The translations under genes were made by a program, and so were the position numbers. Under the pieces are notes generated by a model. That model was not told the origin of the DNA, did not search any database, and was given only the letters and a program-made list of their open reading frames with translations. Positions 44,304-56,105 of a stretch of DNA of 64,000 bases are shown one piece after another. This DNA comes from Cyrtodaria siliqua (Eukaryota; Mollusca; Bivalvia; Adapedonta; Hiatellidae). Position 1 is the stretch's first letter. The number at the start of each line of letters is the position of its first letter. Where the stretch lies: contig JAWPHD010011057.1 of assembly GCA_037043455.1 (NCBI GenBank), positions 23,310-87,309 of the forward strand, written 5' to 3'.

Positions 44304-46299
44304 TGTTCTTGATACAATGGCAGGGATGATTAGTGCCATGTGTAGTTGTGCATGTGATTGTTGTGTTCCAGTTGAATGACTTTTGGCGGTGTTATGCCCC
44401 ATTAAAGGACACAATATCATGCTTCCCATACCGGGAAAACTTTGTAAAAACTGTATTTAATTTAATGTAATTTTAATTCTTAAAAATTGTAAAGACTGAT
44501 ATTTAAACAAGGACAGAATGAATGCATGCATATATAATGAGAAAATACAAAAATGCAGACTCTTTTCACCATTTACTATTTTCATTAAATGCATTTCAAT
44601 ATGCTAACATGCAGAGAAATAAAATAAATAGCAATATATTTAGAAAATGTAAGGCTAAACTGAGGCATATACAAGTTCAACTAACACGAGTTCCAAAAAT
44701 CTAGAAAGACCGTGCTGCAAATTCAGAAATAATACATACACCATTATTTTGAGTAATCGCACCTTTTGTATTGTTTCATGTTGATTGAACAATCAACCAT
44801 AAAATGAACCCAATTCAGAAACAGCCGATTAAACACCGGTTCACACTTTCCATTGTTCCAGTTTACGCTACCATGTGTACAACTAATTAGTAGGCACTTA
44901 AAGTTCCACATGGCAATCTTGCAGTAATTGAAATGGGTGTCACAATTTATATATCCAGTATCATTTTTACTTTTACCCTGGTTACATTTAAATAAATCAA
45001 ATTTTAAGTATTCACTATTTCGTCTTATTATACTTTAAGTTTTTTAATATAATACTGGTGCAATAAGATATAAAATAATAATATGCAAAAACAAATGGCT
45101 TAATACAATTCTTATAATTAACATTAATGATAAAAACTAACGGGGCGCTGCTAGTTTTTGAAAACTCAAGATTGCCATGTGCTCCTTTAACACTTATCAG
45201 TGATTGTAAAGTTCAAAAACACAGACGGGCTGAGTATCTCTTGCTAATTCGTAAGCAAACATTTTCAAATTTTCTGTTTTGATCAGCCATTTTGGCCGCT
45301 AGAGGGCGCCACATTATTTTATGTTTTACCCGGCTCGATCACGCAGTTAAAATCTGTGAATAATGTCACAACTTTATATGACAGATAATGTTGAGCGCGG
45401 GGACACAAACCAGTTGATTGACAGCAAGAGGCGTAACAGTGGGCGGAGTCTTATCGCACCGACAATTTGGTTTTCAATAAACGCTGGTTTTCACTAAACG
45501 CTGACATAATTAGTTTATCGATCTAAATTGATTGTCACTAATTAGCTAAAACACTCAGCTATAGTGGCTTATAAACAGTGAAAGACTTTGTGAATTAGAA
45601 TTCAGGATTTTCCGAGATCTTTTAGACAAAATCGGTCGGAAATTTGGATTCGCCAGACCGCCGATGTCTGGAGAATTTGGTGTGTATTTCTTACGGTTTT
45701 CATTCGCCAGTTCAGGATACTTTACGCCTATGGCGATTTGGCGAATGACCTAGTAAGCCCATTAAAAATAACCATTGGTATTCGTGAACAGTCGTAAAGA
45801 TGTGTTAATGTTCTGATCAATGAAATATGAACCCCAAATTGTACTTTTGTTTTCGATCGCTGTCGTACACATTCGTTACCTCACCGGTTGACTCATAAAA
45901 TATGTTGGCGATTTTAGCCGAGTATTTTCAAATAAAACTCGCAATGTTCCGTCGTATATGCAAGCGTCTAATCATTTGAATCGATAAAGCATGTCGTCTG
46001 AGAACAAGTTAAATGTCAACACTAAATTTCCTTCATAGGAGGGAGAACAGCCTAAAAAACAGCGGGTTAAAGTCAATACTTGTCAAAAACAATAAACTAA
46101 CATCTTGTGTGGTGTCACATATTAGTACTGCGAACAATTTAACGTTTTTGCAACAACGGTGTCGGACAAACACTGGTATTTATAAATTGTCCTTGAAAAC
46201 AGTGGAAAAACCTGGAAAAGACCTTGAATTTTGTTCTCAAAAAACTGTGGGAACCATGTAATACACTTACTTTGTACAGACTAGTTCTCCTGCTACCCT
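44304..46299. other. Mostly unassigned interior sequence
   Basis: 44,310-44,420 resembles the pearl-like cores near 58,850-58,950 (GTTCCAGTTGAATGA, GGCGGTGTTATGCCC). The rest is AT-rich with no coding frame, repeat partner or RNA gene that I can recognise. Confidence 0.5.
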
Positions 46300-46900
46300 G
46301 GCTGGCATTCAACAACTAGTGACCTATATCATTGCCATGTGCCGGTTGAATGAATGTTGAAAATGTGTTGCGGTCCCCTGCACATTTAGCCAGTAGAACA
46401 TCCACAGACACTTTCACCTCTTGTCTGCACCGTATTTTCATTACTATAACACTTAGAGATACCAGACTTGGTATGTGGATACATCTTGGGATAGCTGTTT
46501 GTCGCATACCAAAATAAGGCCACTGTGACCTTGACCTGTGACCTCTGTCATAGAAAATGCTTGTCCAGACCGTATTTTTAATACTATAACACTAAGTCTT
46601 AGAGATAGCAAACTTGGTATTTAGATACATCTTGGGATGGTGATGTGTCGCGTACTAGAATAAGGTAATTGTGACCTTGACCTGTGACCTCTGTCATAGA
46701 AAATGCTTGTCCGGACCATATTTTCAATACAATAACACTTAGAAATACCAAACTTGGTATGTTGATACATCTTGGGATAGCGGTAGGTCGCATACCAAAA
46801 TAAGGTCACTATGACCTCTGTCATACCCCAAACATTGTGAGAAGCATCAGTATGAAGTGGAACTGCGCATATACATGAAGTCATGGGTTATGCGTTTGCA
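46300..46900 (+). repeat. Decayed pearl-like core array
   Basis: About three and a half units of roughly 145 bp (TATTTTCAATACTATAACAC, ACTTGGTATGTGGATACATC, GTGACCTTGACCTGTGACC). No head or tail hairpin is present. The minus-strand frames here are products of the repeat. Confidence 0.75.
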
Positions 46901-46925
46901 AGGGTATTAATAACTCTGTGATAGT

Positions 46926-48071
46926 TATGGCTCCCCCACACAAAGTGTGGAGGGGAGCCATATTGATTTTGTGCTGTCTGTCTGTGTCACAAACGATGTC
47001 CGATCAATAACTAGAGAATGGTTGGACCTATGGTCCTCAAATTTAGAAGGATGGTTGATCATGACTATTAGATGACCCCTATTGATTTTGGGGTCACTAG
47101 GTCAAAGGTCAAGGTCGCGGTGACATTGACTATCAAAAAGATTCCGATCAATAACTAGAGAATGGTTTGACCTAGGGTCTTCAGACTTGAAAGGATGGTT
47201 GGTCATGACCAGTACATGACCCCTATTGATTTTGGGGTCAAAGGTCAAGGTCGCGGTGACATTGACTCAAAACTATATCCGATCAATAACTACACAATGG
47301 TTGGACCTAGGGTCCTCAAACTTGGAAGGATGGTTGGTCATGACCAGTAGATGACCCCTATTGATTTTGGGGTCACTAGGTTTAAGGTCAAGGTCGCAGT
47401 GACATTGACTATCAAAACGATATCCGATCAATAACTACACAATGGTTAGACCTAGGGTCCTCAAACTTGGAAGGATGGTTGGTCATGACCAGTAGATGAC
47501 CCCTATTGATTTTGAATTCGCTAGGTAAAGGTCAACATCATGTGACATTGACTATCAAATCGATGTTCACTAGGTCAAAGGTCAAGATCGCGGTGACATT
47601 GACTATCAAACGATGCCTGATCAATAACTAGAGAATGGTTGGACCTAGGGTTCTCAAACTTGTAAGGATGGTTGGTCATGACCAGCAGATGACCCCTTTT
47701 GATTTTGGGGTCACTAGGTCAAAGGTCAAGCTAGCGACGACATTGACTATCAAAGCGATGTCCAATCAATAACTAGAGAATGGTTGGACCAAGGGTCCTC
47801 AAACTTGCAAGGATGGTTGGTCATGACCAGAACATGACCCCTATTGATATCAAAACGATCCCCGATCAATAACAAAACAATGTCCAATCAATAACTAGAG
47901 AATGGTTGGACCTAGGGTCCTCACTTGCAAGGATGGTTGACCAATAAATATTACTGATACAGGTTGTAGATACAGTCACAGGGATATTGAATATCAAAAC
48001 GATCTCAGATCAATGAGAACGGTTGGACCTAGAGTCGTCAATTATGTCTGTTCGGGCGAGTGGGGAGCCAT
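46926..48071 (+). mobile_element. Pearl-like array element, ATGGCTCCCC family
   Basis: The hairpin head (ATGGCTCCCCCACAC with GTGTGGAGGGGAGCCAT) and the matching right end GGGGAGCCATA at 48,061-48,071 form the terminal repeats. The core has about seven units of roughly 145 bp with CGATCAATAACTAGAGAATG, GGATGGTTGGTCATGACCAG and AAGGTCAAGGTCGCGGTGAC. Later units shorten and lose the GGTCAAGGTCG part. Confidence 0.87.
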
Positions 48072-48586
48072 ACGTTTTTGTCCAATAACAATTTTTAGTT
48101 TTAGTTTGACATTCTTTTGATCTACATCTTTATTAATTTCACTTAGTTTTGTACACTCTTTTTGTGATGTCTGGGCGATCTCTGTAGTGTAAGGAAACAC
48201 ACTTTTCTTTCGAGAAAAGAGATTCAAGTTCAAGTCTTGGCAGGGACCTGACACACTGAGTTGTACATACAATTGTTTTTTTCCACATCAGTAATGTTGT
48301 TTTTGTATATTAAACATATTTTTCAACAAAATACCTATTCTCATTTGTCCCTTTCCGCCAAATCTACAACATCTCATGCACCCCACTTAAAGGGATGCAC
48401 AGCAATCTTCATTTCAGATTTTGTAGTGTCCCTTCACTTCTTCAGTTCCCTACCAATTATTCAATCATGACCGTTATATTTTGGTAGTTACTAGTAATAC
48501 TCATCCTTACAGCAGATTGTCACACGGTTATTCTTCCGTAAATCACCCCAGCAACGACTAAGCCAGTGCCCTTCAATTAATAGATT

Positions 48587-50515
48587 ATTGCTCCCCACAA
48601 CAAAGTGTGGTCGGAGCGCCATGTTCATTTTGACCCCTATTGATTTTGGTGTCACCAGGTCAAAGGTTACATCCGGGCTAACATTGACTATCCAAACGGT
48701 GTCCGATCAATAACTACAGAATGGTTGGCAGAAGGGTACCCAAACTTAGAGGGATGGTTGCTCATGACCAGTCGATGGCCCTTATTGATTTTGGGGTCAC
48801 TAGGTCAAAGGTCAAGGTCGTGTTGACATTAACTATCGAAACGATGTCCGATCAATAACTACAGAATGGTTGGACCTAGGGCCCCCAAACTCGGAAGAAC
48901 GCTTTACCATTACAACTAGATGACACCTATTCATTTTGGGGTCACTACATCAAAGTTCAAGGTCGCGGTCACATTCGCTATCTAAAGATGTCCGATCAAT
49001 AACTACACAACGGTTGGTCCTACGGTCCTCAACCTTGAAAGGATGGTTGGTCATGACCAGTAGATAACCTGTTCTTAGCTCCACTGATCAGAGATTTTCA
49101 TGAAACTTCACACGAATGTTGCTCTTCATGTCTTAATTGATTCTAGCAAAATTTCAGGTCGGCCGGAAATACAAGATGGCCGCCATGGCTAAAAAAAGAT
49201 TTTCAAAATACAAGTTTGTAGCGACTACTTCTTGAAAACTATAAGTGATATTCATATGGGACTTTTCCTAAAAATGATACAGCATGACATGATGTTGGTC
49301 CTTGTCAAAAATCGTTCTAATTCGATGTTAAACATAGCTGTCAGTAGCCATCTTTGTTTACATAGAGTTATATAATGAAAACTTGTAGCCTCTACTCCTC
49401 TGAAACTTCTTAACGGATTTCCATGAAACTTCACAGGAATGTTGCTCTTCATGTCTAATTGATCCTAGCAAAATTTCAGATCGGCCAGATATTCAAGATG
49501 GCCGCCACAGTCAAAAATAGATTTAAAAAACATAAGTTTGTAGCGACTACTTCTTGAAAACTATAGGTGATATTGATATGTGACTTTTTCTAAAATGATC
49601 AGCATGACATGATGGTTATTCGAGTCGAACATTATTTTGATTCGACGTTAAACATGGCTGCCATTGGCCATCTTTATTTACATAGAGTTATATCATGAAA
49701 ACTTGTAGCGACTACTCCTCTGAAACTACTTGATGGATTTTCATGAAACTTCACATGAATGTTGCTCTTCATGTCTAAATGATCTTAGCAAAATTTCAGG
49801 TCGGCCAGAAATTCAAGTTGGCCGCCATGGCTAAAAATAGATTGTTAAAAAATAAGTTTGTAGCGACTACTTCTTGAAAACTATAAAAGATACTGATATG
49901 GGACTTTTTCTAAAATGATCAGCATGGCATGATGGTTATAGGAGTCGAACATCATTTTGATTCAATGTTAAACATGGCTGTCAGCGGCCATCTTTGTTTA
50001 CATAGAATTATATAATGAAAACTTGTAGCGACTACTCCTCTGAAACTACTTGACGGATTTCCATGAGACTTCACAGGAAAGCTGCTCTTGATGTCTAATT
50101 GATCCAAGCAAAATTTCAGGTCGGCCGGAATTTCAAGATGGCCGCTACGGCTAAAAATAGATTTTCAAAAAGCAAGTTTGTATCGACCACTTCCTGAAAT
50201 CAAAATCAATTAGTAGAGTTTCAAGGTCATTGACCTCTTGTTATTTTCCGGTCACTAGATCGGAGGTCAAGGTTGCGGTGCCCTTCACTATCAATACGAT
50301 GTCCTATCAACAACTACAAACTTGATGGATCTAGGTCCTCCAACTTGAAAGGATGAATGGTTGCTCATGACCAGTACATGACCCTTATCCTTATTCATTT
50401 AAAGGCCAAGGTGCCGGTGACCTTCACTATCAAAACGATCCCGGATCCAGAACATCTACATGCAGTCCGTACTTCCCATGGTATAATATATGTGTTATAC
50501 CTTTTCTTGTTAATC
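48587..50515 (+). mobile_element. Pearl-like ATGGCTCCCC-family element, interrupted
   Basis: The head is decayed (TTGCTCCCCACAACAAAGTG). Three core units run to 49,075, a different pearl-like element (49,078-50,240) interrupts, then core text resumes (GGTCACTAGATCGGAGGTCA) and ends in the tail CCCGGATCCAGAACATCTAC at 50,439-50,511, as in the copy at 26,542. Confidence 0.82.
49078..50240 (+). mobile_element. Nested pearl-like element of the GTAGCGACTAC family
   Basis: It starts AGCTCCACTGATCAGAGAT but lacks the rest of the head and the GTCCGT run (internal deletion), has about seven half units of 155-165 bp carrying GTAGCGACTAC or variants, and ends AGTAGAGTTTCAAGGTCATT then GACCTCTTG. It sits inside another pearl-like array, so it is younger than its host. 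Confidence 0.85.
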
Positions 50516-50639
50516 ATTAAATATTTAGGAGCATTTTCCCTCCAATATTTTGAAAAAAAAGGAAGACAGTGTCTGTGGTTTTTACACTCTTGTCAGAATC
50601 ACATTGGTGTTAATAGATAAATAATAACATCATGCAGGA

Positions 50640-50878
50640 TAATACTGCTAGAGAACTTGTAAGGAACTGCTTAGAAACTGCTTAGTTGCATGGCTGTATG
50701 AGAACTGCCAAGGAAGAAAGATGGCAGTTTTCCTAGCAGTTTCTTAACAGTTTCTGCAACTTCTTAGCAGTTTTAAGACCAGGACTGTTAAGGATTGCTA
50801 AGAAACTGCCAAAAAATGAAGAAACTGCTAAGCAACTGCTACAAAACTGCTTAAATAGGCAGTTCACTTTGACTTGGG
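50640..50878 (-). repeat. Right end of 17.5-kb insertion: TIR plus AGCAGTT repeats
   Basis: On the minus strand: CCCAAGTCAAAGTGAACTGC followed by repeated AGCAGTTTCTT and variants. It ends against GGG|AAAACAATG, where arm B' begins. Confidence 0.8.
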
Positions 50879-51229
50879 AAAACAATGCATGTGTACACGT
50901 ATGACACCAACTATCTATTCCATGACATTGACACCTGCATATACCACACTTTTCAAAGTTGACTGCACTGACTACTGTCAGAAATGTCATAACATAATGC
51001 ATTCCTTTCTGCATGTTGAGTTAGCTACCGTAGAAACAGCAAGCGTGTGGCACTTTATTCAGAGGGTTACCGTAAAGCATATTTACATATACGTATACTA
51101 ACTAAATGTTACCAGTGTGTGAAAGAAAACTTTGTAAAACCTTTAGAGCTGATGAAGGTATTTTTAATCTATGGAAGTGTTTATTTTAAAACAAAGACAA
51201 AATCAAACAAACAAATCTTGCATGCGACA

Positions 51230-51612
51230 CAGGGCTCAATCTAGGCCAGGAATTTAGGTCGAAGTCACTTCTCCCTCAAGTGATTTTAGGGAGAAGTGGA
51301 CAGAATTTAGGGAGACTTCACGCGACGTGTATACGTAGACAACGGTTGAATAGTCATCACCATGTATATTGCAATGCAGTGAATACAGTGTAATGCACAC
51401 AAATTCTTTTTACTCTATAATATGAGCTTGAAATATTGATGCAAATTTCTATGATAATGGATTTATTACTATACTGTAACTTTTTAAACTTATTTTTTTT
51501 TCCTTTTTTTTTTAAATTTCGGCGACTTGAACTTCGCTTTGATGTGCTGGCAAGGCGAAGTCAAGAGATCGCGGGCGCGTTCTTCGCCCGAATAGCCCTG
51601 TAGATTGAGTCC
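51230..51612. mobile_element. MITE, ~383 bp, in arm B'
   Basis: Ends CAGGGCTCAATCTAG and TAGATTGAGTCC; flanked by TGCGACA (51,223-51,229 and 51,613-51,619), 8 bp with one mismatch. The empty site is in arm B near 41,083 (GTTGTCGAATGC). The interior is symmetric in composition (AGTCACTTCTCCCTCAAG... GAACTTCGC). An hAT-type non-autonomous element is possible from the duplication length. Confidence 0.78.
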
Positions 51613-51711
51613 TGCGACAACTCAAAATTTGTTTACACTTGCACGAGTCTGACTCATTATCCGTTTGTGTAACATGTACAGCCACACAAAAAATTAAGGC
51701 TTCTAAGTGCA

Positions 51712-52277
51712 GTCAAAGCTCTAACCTTAAACAGTTACATGTTTCATAACCTGTGACTGTTATAAAAAAAAACTAAAAAACTGGGATAGTAACCAGAAGC
51801 AGTTACTACCACAAAATCATTCAAGTTTAGATGCATTCTATCTTCTGTACAGGAATTTTCCCTGTATATATATAATTTTCTCCAGATAGGGTGATTATTC
51901 AACTTTACAACCATGCAATACAATTCTATGAGCATCGATGAAAATCCAATGCGCAAAGCCTCTCAAGTTACCTACTGTTATGCAATAAAATTCATTAAAA
52001 ATCATTTTGTAAGACCAACATGACAATTAGTGAACAACAGCTAATTGGATCTTGATGAAGATGTATTTATCCTAAATAATAAGTATTCAGACATAAATAA
52101 ACACTGCACATTTGGCAACTATTTCGATTTATTAGCAAATGATCTGGGTAACTGGTTTAGGTTACAAATGATTATTAGGGAAAAGTATCTGCGACTCTAA
52201 ACCAAAGGGAGATAATAATTTGGCATTTTAATAACTTCCAGCAGATATAAAACTGTTTAAGGTTAGAGCTCTGACTG
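51712..52277. mobile_element. MITE, ~566 bp, in arm B'
   Basis: Terminal inverted repeats AAGCTCTAACCTTAAACAG and its complement CTGTTTAAGGTTAGAGCTC, with AAGTGCA repeated outside (51,705-51,711 and 52,278-52,284). Arm B shows the unoccupied AAGTGCAAGTT near 40,995. No coding frame. Confidence 0.85.
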
Positions 52278-52674
52278 AAGTGCAAGTTATGTATTTACTT
52301 ATAAATAGTAGTGTTACTGACTTGTTTTATAAATGATCACAACTGCGTAAATTATTGTATTAAAGCAGTAAAACATATTAGATATTTGTAAATCAATGTC
52401 TTATTGTGTAAGAAATATTTCATGTTGACATACACTTTAATAATTAATGTATAACAACTTTTCTATCAACATCATTCACAGCCTTATTATTGATGATTTC
52501 TAAAAGCACCGCATTTTAGCAATCAAAAGGCGCCACATTTTAGATTACCAAAGACCCAGAAGTGAAACCGAATGATATCCCCTTTAATTTATAACACAAA
52601 TTTATGATCATGTGTAAAATAAACACTGCCTTGTCTGTTGAAAAGTTGATTACATACCAGCAAATGTTACTTGT

Positions 52675-53175
52675 ACCCATGGACATCTAAGTTTAAATTA
52701 ACATTCGAAGCGCAAAGCAGCCGTCGAAATTAGCACAATCCCGAGACTGGTAAAATGCCTGCCAGGCTTGCCCAATATCCAAGAACACCCAGCAAATATT
52801 ACTTGTACTCATGGACATCTAAGTTTAAATTAACATTCGAAGCGCAAAGCAGCCGTCGAAATTAGCACAATACGGAGACTGGTAAAATGCCTGCCAGGCT
52901 TGCCCAATATCCAAGAACACCCAGCAAATGTTACTTGTACTCATGGATATCTAAGTTTAAATTAACAGTCGAAGCGCAAAGCAGTGGACAAAATTAGCAC
53001 AATCCCGACAATGCTAAAATGCCTGCCAGGCTTGCCCAATATCCAAGAAAACCCAGCAAATGTTACTTGTACTCATGGATATCTAAGTTTAAATTAACAG
53101 TCGAAGCGCAAAGCAGTGGACAAAATTAGCACAATCCCGACAATGCTAAAATGCCTGCCAGGCTTGCCCAATATC
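52675..53175 (-). repeat. 131-bp tandem repeat, four copies (arm B')
   Basis: GCCTGCCAGGCTTGCCCAAT starts near 52,759, 52,890, 53,021 and 53,152. Two pairs of units are more alike than the set as a whole. Confidence 0.88.
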
Positions 53176-53721
53176 CAAGAACACAAGCCCAACGGGCTTG
53201 TTCATTTGCCGCTCGTTTCAACGGGAGAAATTGGAATCCAGACGAGGGCACTCCATTAACCAATCATCCGAGGAACGTTTTACTAGGAAACAGAACAACA
53301 AGGCAATTGTTCTTACATATTTTATTAAACGATTAAATGCCGTAAATAGTCACAACTCTGTTTATTTAGCGAAATTGGAAAAATACAAGAAAACACTTGC
53401 TTCGTTGTTATTTTGTTAAGAGTTTCCGGGGTTTTTTCCGGCCAAAAGTATGTAGTTCACAGCACAAAAGCAAAATCTATCCGGTAAAGTCCTCGAAATT
53501 TAATGCTTGTGTCCAATGATTACCCATTTTCATTTTCTTATATTGAATATGTTTGATTGCCACATGGCCGCATGGAATTCAAATTTTGGCTGCCCAGACC
53601 ATTTTTTACTCACCACGGCCGACTGCTAATTTGTGCCCATGGCACACAAAGAGGCAACACAACATAAACACATGAAATATATATATATATAAGCAACACA
53701 ATTGAATCACTTGCAACATAC

Positions 53722-53826
53722 CAAAGTCAGGTGGCACGGTTTCAACAAGTTCTCGCTTGAGGGAACCGCTTTTATCAACAAAATCAACAGGCTTCACCAA
53801 CACTGCTAGGACTAGTACGAGGCCTG
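53722..53826 (-). other. Exon-like segment 2, intact in arm B'
   Basis: 105 bp between CTCTCCTTTCAG and GTATGTTGC. One frame reads VLVKPVDFVDKSGSLKRELV and then ETVPPDF without a stop. In arm B the same segment is broken by the CR1-like insertion (35,929-35,946 and 39,752-39,837). Conservation between arms includes both splice-like borders. The protein family is not recognised. Confidence 0.35.
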
Positions 53827-53990
53827 CTGAAAGGAGAGAATATCTGATATAATTATCTCCCCTTTATAGACATTAACAGCAGCCCAACATTCTCAGCGTT
53901 GGGTTATTTTTCCAGTCTTACACACAATAAGTGGATAAAGGAAAATTCTTGTTCCTGTCCAATTGCTGCTATTGCAGTGCACAAGACAAA

Positions 53991-55114
53991 ATACGTACCT
54001 TTGCATATCCGAATACTTAGAATAACACAGGTGCGCATAAACTCAATCTACTAATACATGATAAACATTGAAATGAATTATCAATTAAAACCCGTCATTC
54101 TCCCCATGACAAACATCAATCAATGATACCGCTCTCCTTTACTCATGACCAAACTTTAATTACTAACTCCCCAATCATCTTTTGTTTACTTGACACTTAG
54201 CATATACTCTGCCAGACATAACAAAAGCTGTGTGTATTCAGGAGCACGTGACCCCCTTTACTGCATCAACACACCTCATACCTTCAGGCAATTACACAAA
54301 GCCAGGTAATCACCTGTTTACTAACGGAAAACGCCAAATGTTGATAACATTAAATGCCTGGCCGACGTATATTTCCTTGAAAAAAAGTCATGAAATGTGT
54401 ACTCAACATGCGCATTGCACCTTATGTGCCACATGCACATCGTATTATCTTTGACGATGTATGACCTGCGCCAAATTTCCCCAATGACGTCCGCCAAACC
54501 TACTACAAAAGGCACCGGTCTGCAGTTACGATTATCCCCAAGGCAGAAACTGTAAATCTATTTGTACACTGGATAAGCAAAACACATTACTTGAATTCGA
54601 TATGTGTTACCCAGTCATTCCTATTCGCCAATGGACAATCTCACTGTCAATGCCAGTTAAATCTCAATACATAGCCATAGGCATAGGAGTGGTAGGACAA
54701 CCCTCACGTCGAAAATGACATGTTATGCACTAGCCTAGCAAGCTTAAATATTTCACAGCCATTTCTCAAATGCATATATATTTTCCTTAGCAATTCCACA
54801 TCTACTTACAATGGCAATCAAGTGAAATCTTCTTTAACACTTCCTCGAATACAACCATATGATACAAAAGCACTGCAGCTTCCAAGATGGCTTCCAAAAC
54901 AAACGTGAGTGACAGATCTTCCACAACAAACTTGAGTGACAGATCAAACCCTACTTACTCGACGCATGCGCACTCGCATACAACTAACACAACAAACAAT
55001 CTTCACAGGTACCCGTACTTCTCTTCGCATTACTACATTTACAACCGTCACAATAACAGAATATCACATCTAATTACCTTTCACCTCAACTGAAACAGCC
55101 TTGAATACTTCCTC
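53991..55114. other. Arm B' stretch without partner in arm B
   Basis: About 1.1 kb with no match in the 700 bp at the same place of arm B. Includes CTTCCACAACAAACTTGAGT-like direct repeats near 54,905-54,945. No coding frame accepted. Confidence 0.45.
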
Positions 55115-55733
55115 AAACACGACAAAAACAATGCCGGCTTCCTAAACTGACAAAATCACCTGACGCGCATGCGTACTCACACAAAAAAACAACAACATCA
55201 GTTGGCCTAGATCACACGTTTATACATCACATTGGTAAAATAATTCTTCATACACACACCAAACATTCCCCTAAACCGTCCAAGTATAACCAGATTTTCA
55301 AAACTGTACACACACATTCTGCATTTTCATCACGACTGACAGTCAGTCGACCGCGACTGACCACAGGCAGTCGAGAGCGCTTGAGACAAAAATACATTTA
55401 ACCAATACATCATCTCAAAACTCACAACATATACACGTACCTACCTTTCGTCGCGAACTTTTGGACAACCGTTACTCACGAGCTCTAATGCAATTCGTTT
55501 AATATCCTCAATCGAAATGCTCACGATATTCAACTGTGCTGCAATAAAAATGGCGTCCTCAAAATGTCTCTAAAATTGTCTGCGCATGCGCGGTAAATAT
55601 GACCTACGCGTTAACACCAGATTTATTTATACATATTAGTATTTATCCAAGAGATAGCAACTTATGTAATACCAAATTCAACGTCCCGTTCATGAATCGT
55701 TATCCACTACTGTCTTTCCGTACTAGAAAAGAT

Positions 55734-56105
55734 CGGACAGGGAAAGTAGCATTCAAGGAGGACAGTCAACCACAAAACACAGAAACAAACATGGAAACAG
55801 ACAAACAAGAAGGAAAAAGTAATAATAAAAGTAAACGACATCACAAACACAAAAGGGTTGACAATAGGGCTACCGCCTTGGAACGGTCAGTGGCAAAGTG
55901 GTTTAAACCGGTTCTAGGGTGCACCAAACCTCACACTTACCCTACAGTCATCCCATTAAAACAGGACAGTGTTAATAAAGAAATTCCCGCCATGATCTAA
56001 TCTCTAACCAACAAGGCAGCATCAATAGGCAATATAAGTAAAACACAAATATGCTCGTGTAAATATAATACAAAAAAACAATAGCCTAGAAAGCCACAAT
56101 GAAAC
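55734..56105 (+). repeat. Penelope-like 3' fragment
   Basis: The complement of 23,300-23,690. In one frame RTGKVAFKEDSQPQNTET and RVDNRATALERSVAKWFKPV are open here, while 23,520 has a stop at the Trp position. Whether this stretch is translated in an intact element is unknown. Confidence 0.7.

Larger units (their letters stand above)
33350..50878. mobile_element. 17.5-kb insertion with terminal inverted repeats
   Basis: It splits a locus whose uninterrupted version is at 42,428/42,429: left flank GCGAGCCAA, right flank AAAACAATG, intact site (as complement) GCGAGCCAAAACAATG, giving an AA duplication. The ends share CCCAwGTCmAAGTGAA and AGCAGTT-rich subterminal regions. The interior has no transposase frame. 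Its only long ORFs belong to the nested CR1-like element. It also holds an inverted copy of the locus it interrupts. It may be a giant non-autonomous transposon, a smaller MITE later expanded by a second rearrangement, or an assembly join of two haplotypes. Confidence 0.6.
50879..55733 (-). repeat. Inverted duplication arm B' (copy 2, right part)
   Basis: The reverse complement of arm B (34,455-42,428). It lacks the CR1-like and 995-bp insertions and instead carries two MITEs (51,230-51,612 and 51,712-52,277). It contains four rather than two 131-bp tandem units. The outer edge at 55,733 abuts Penelope-like debris. Confidence 0.9.
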
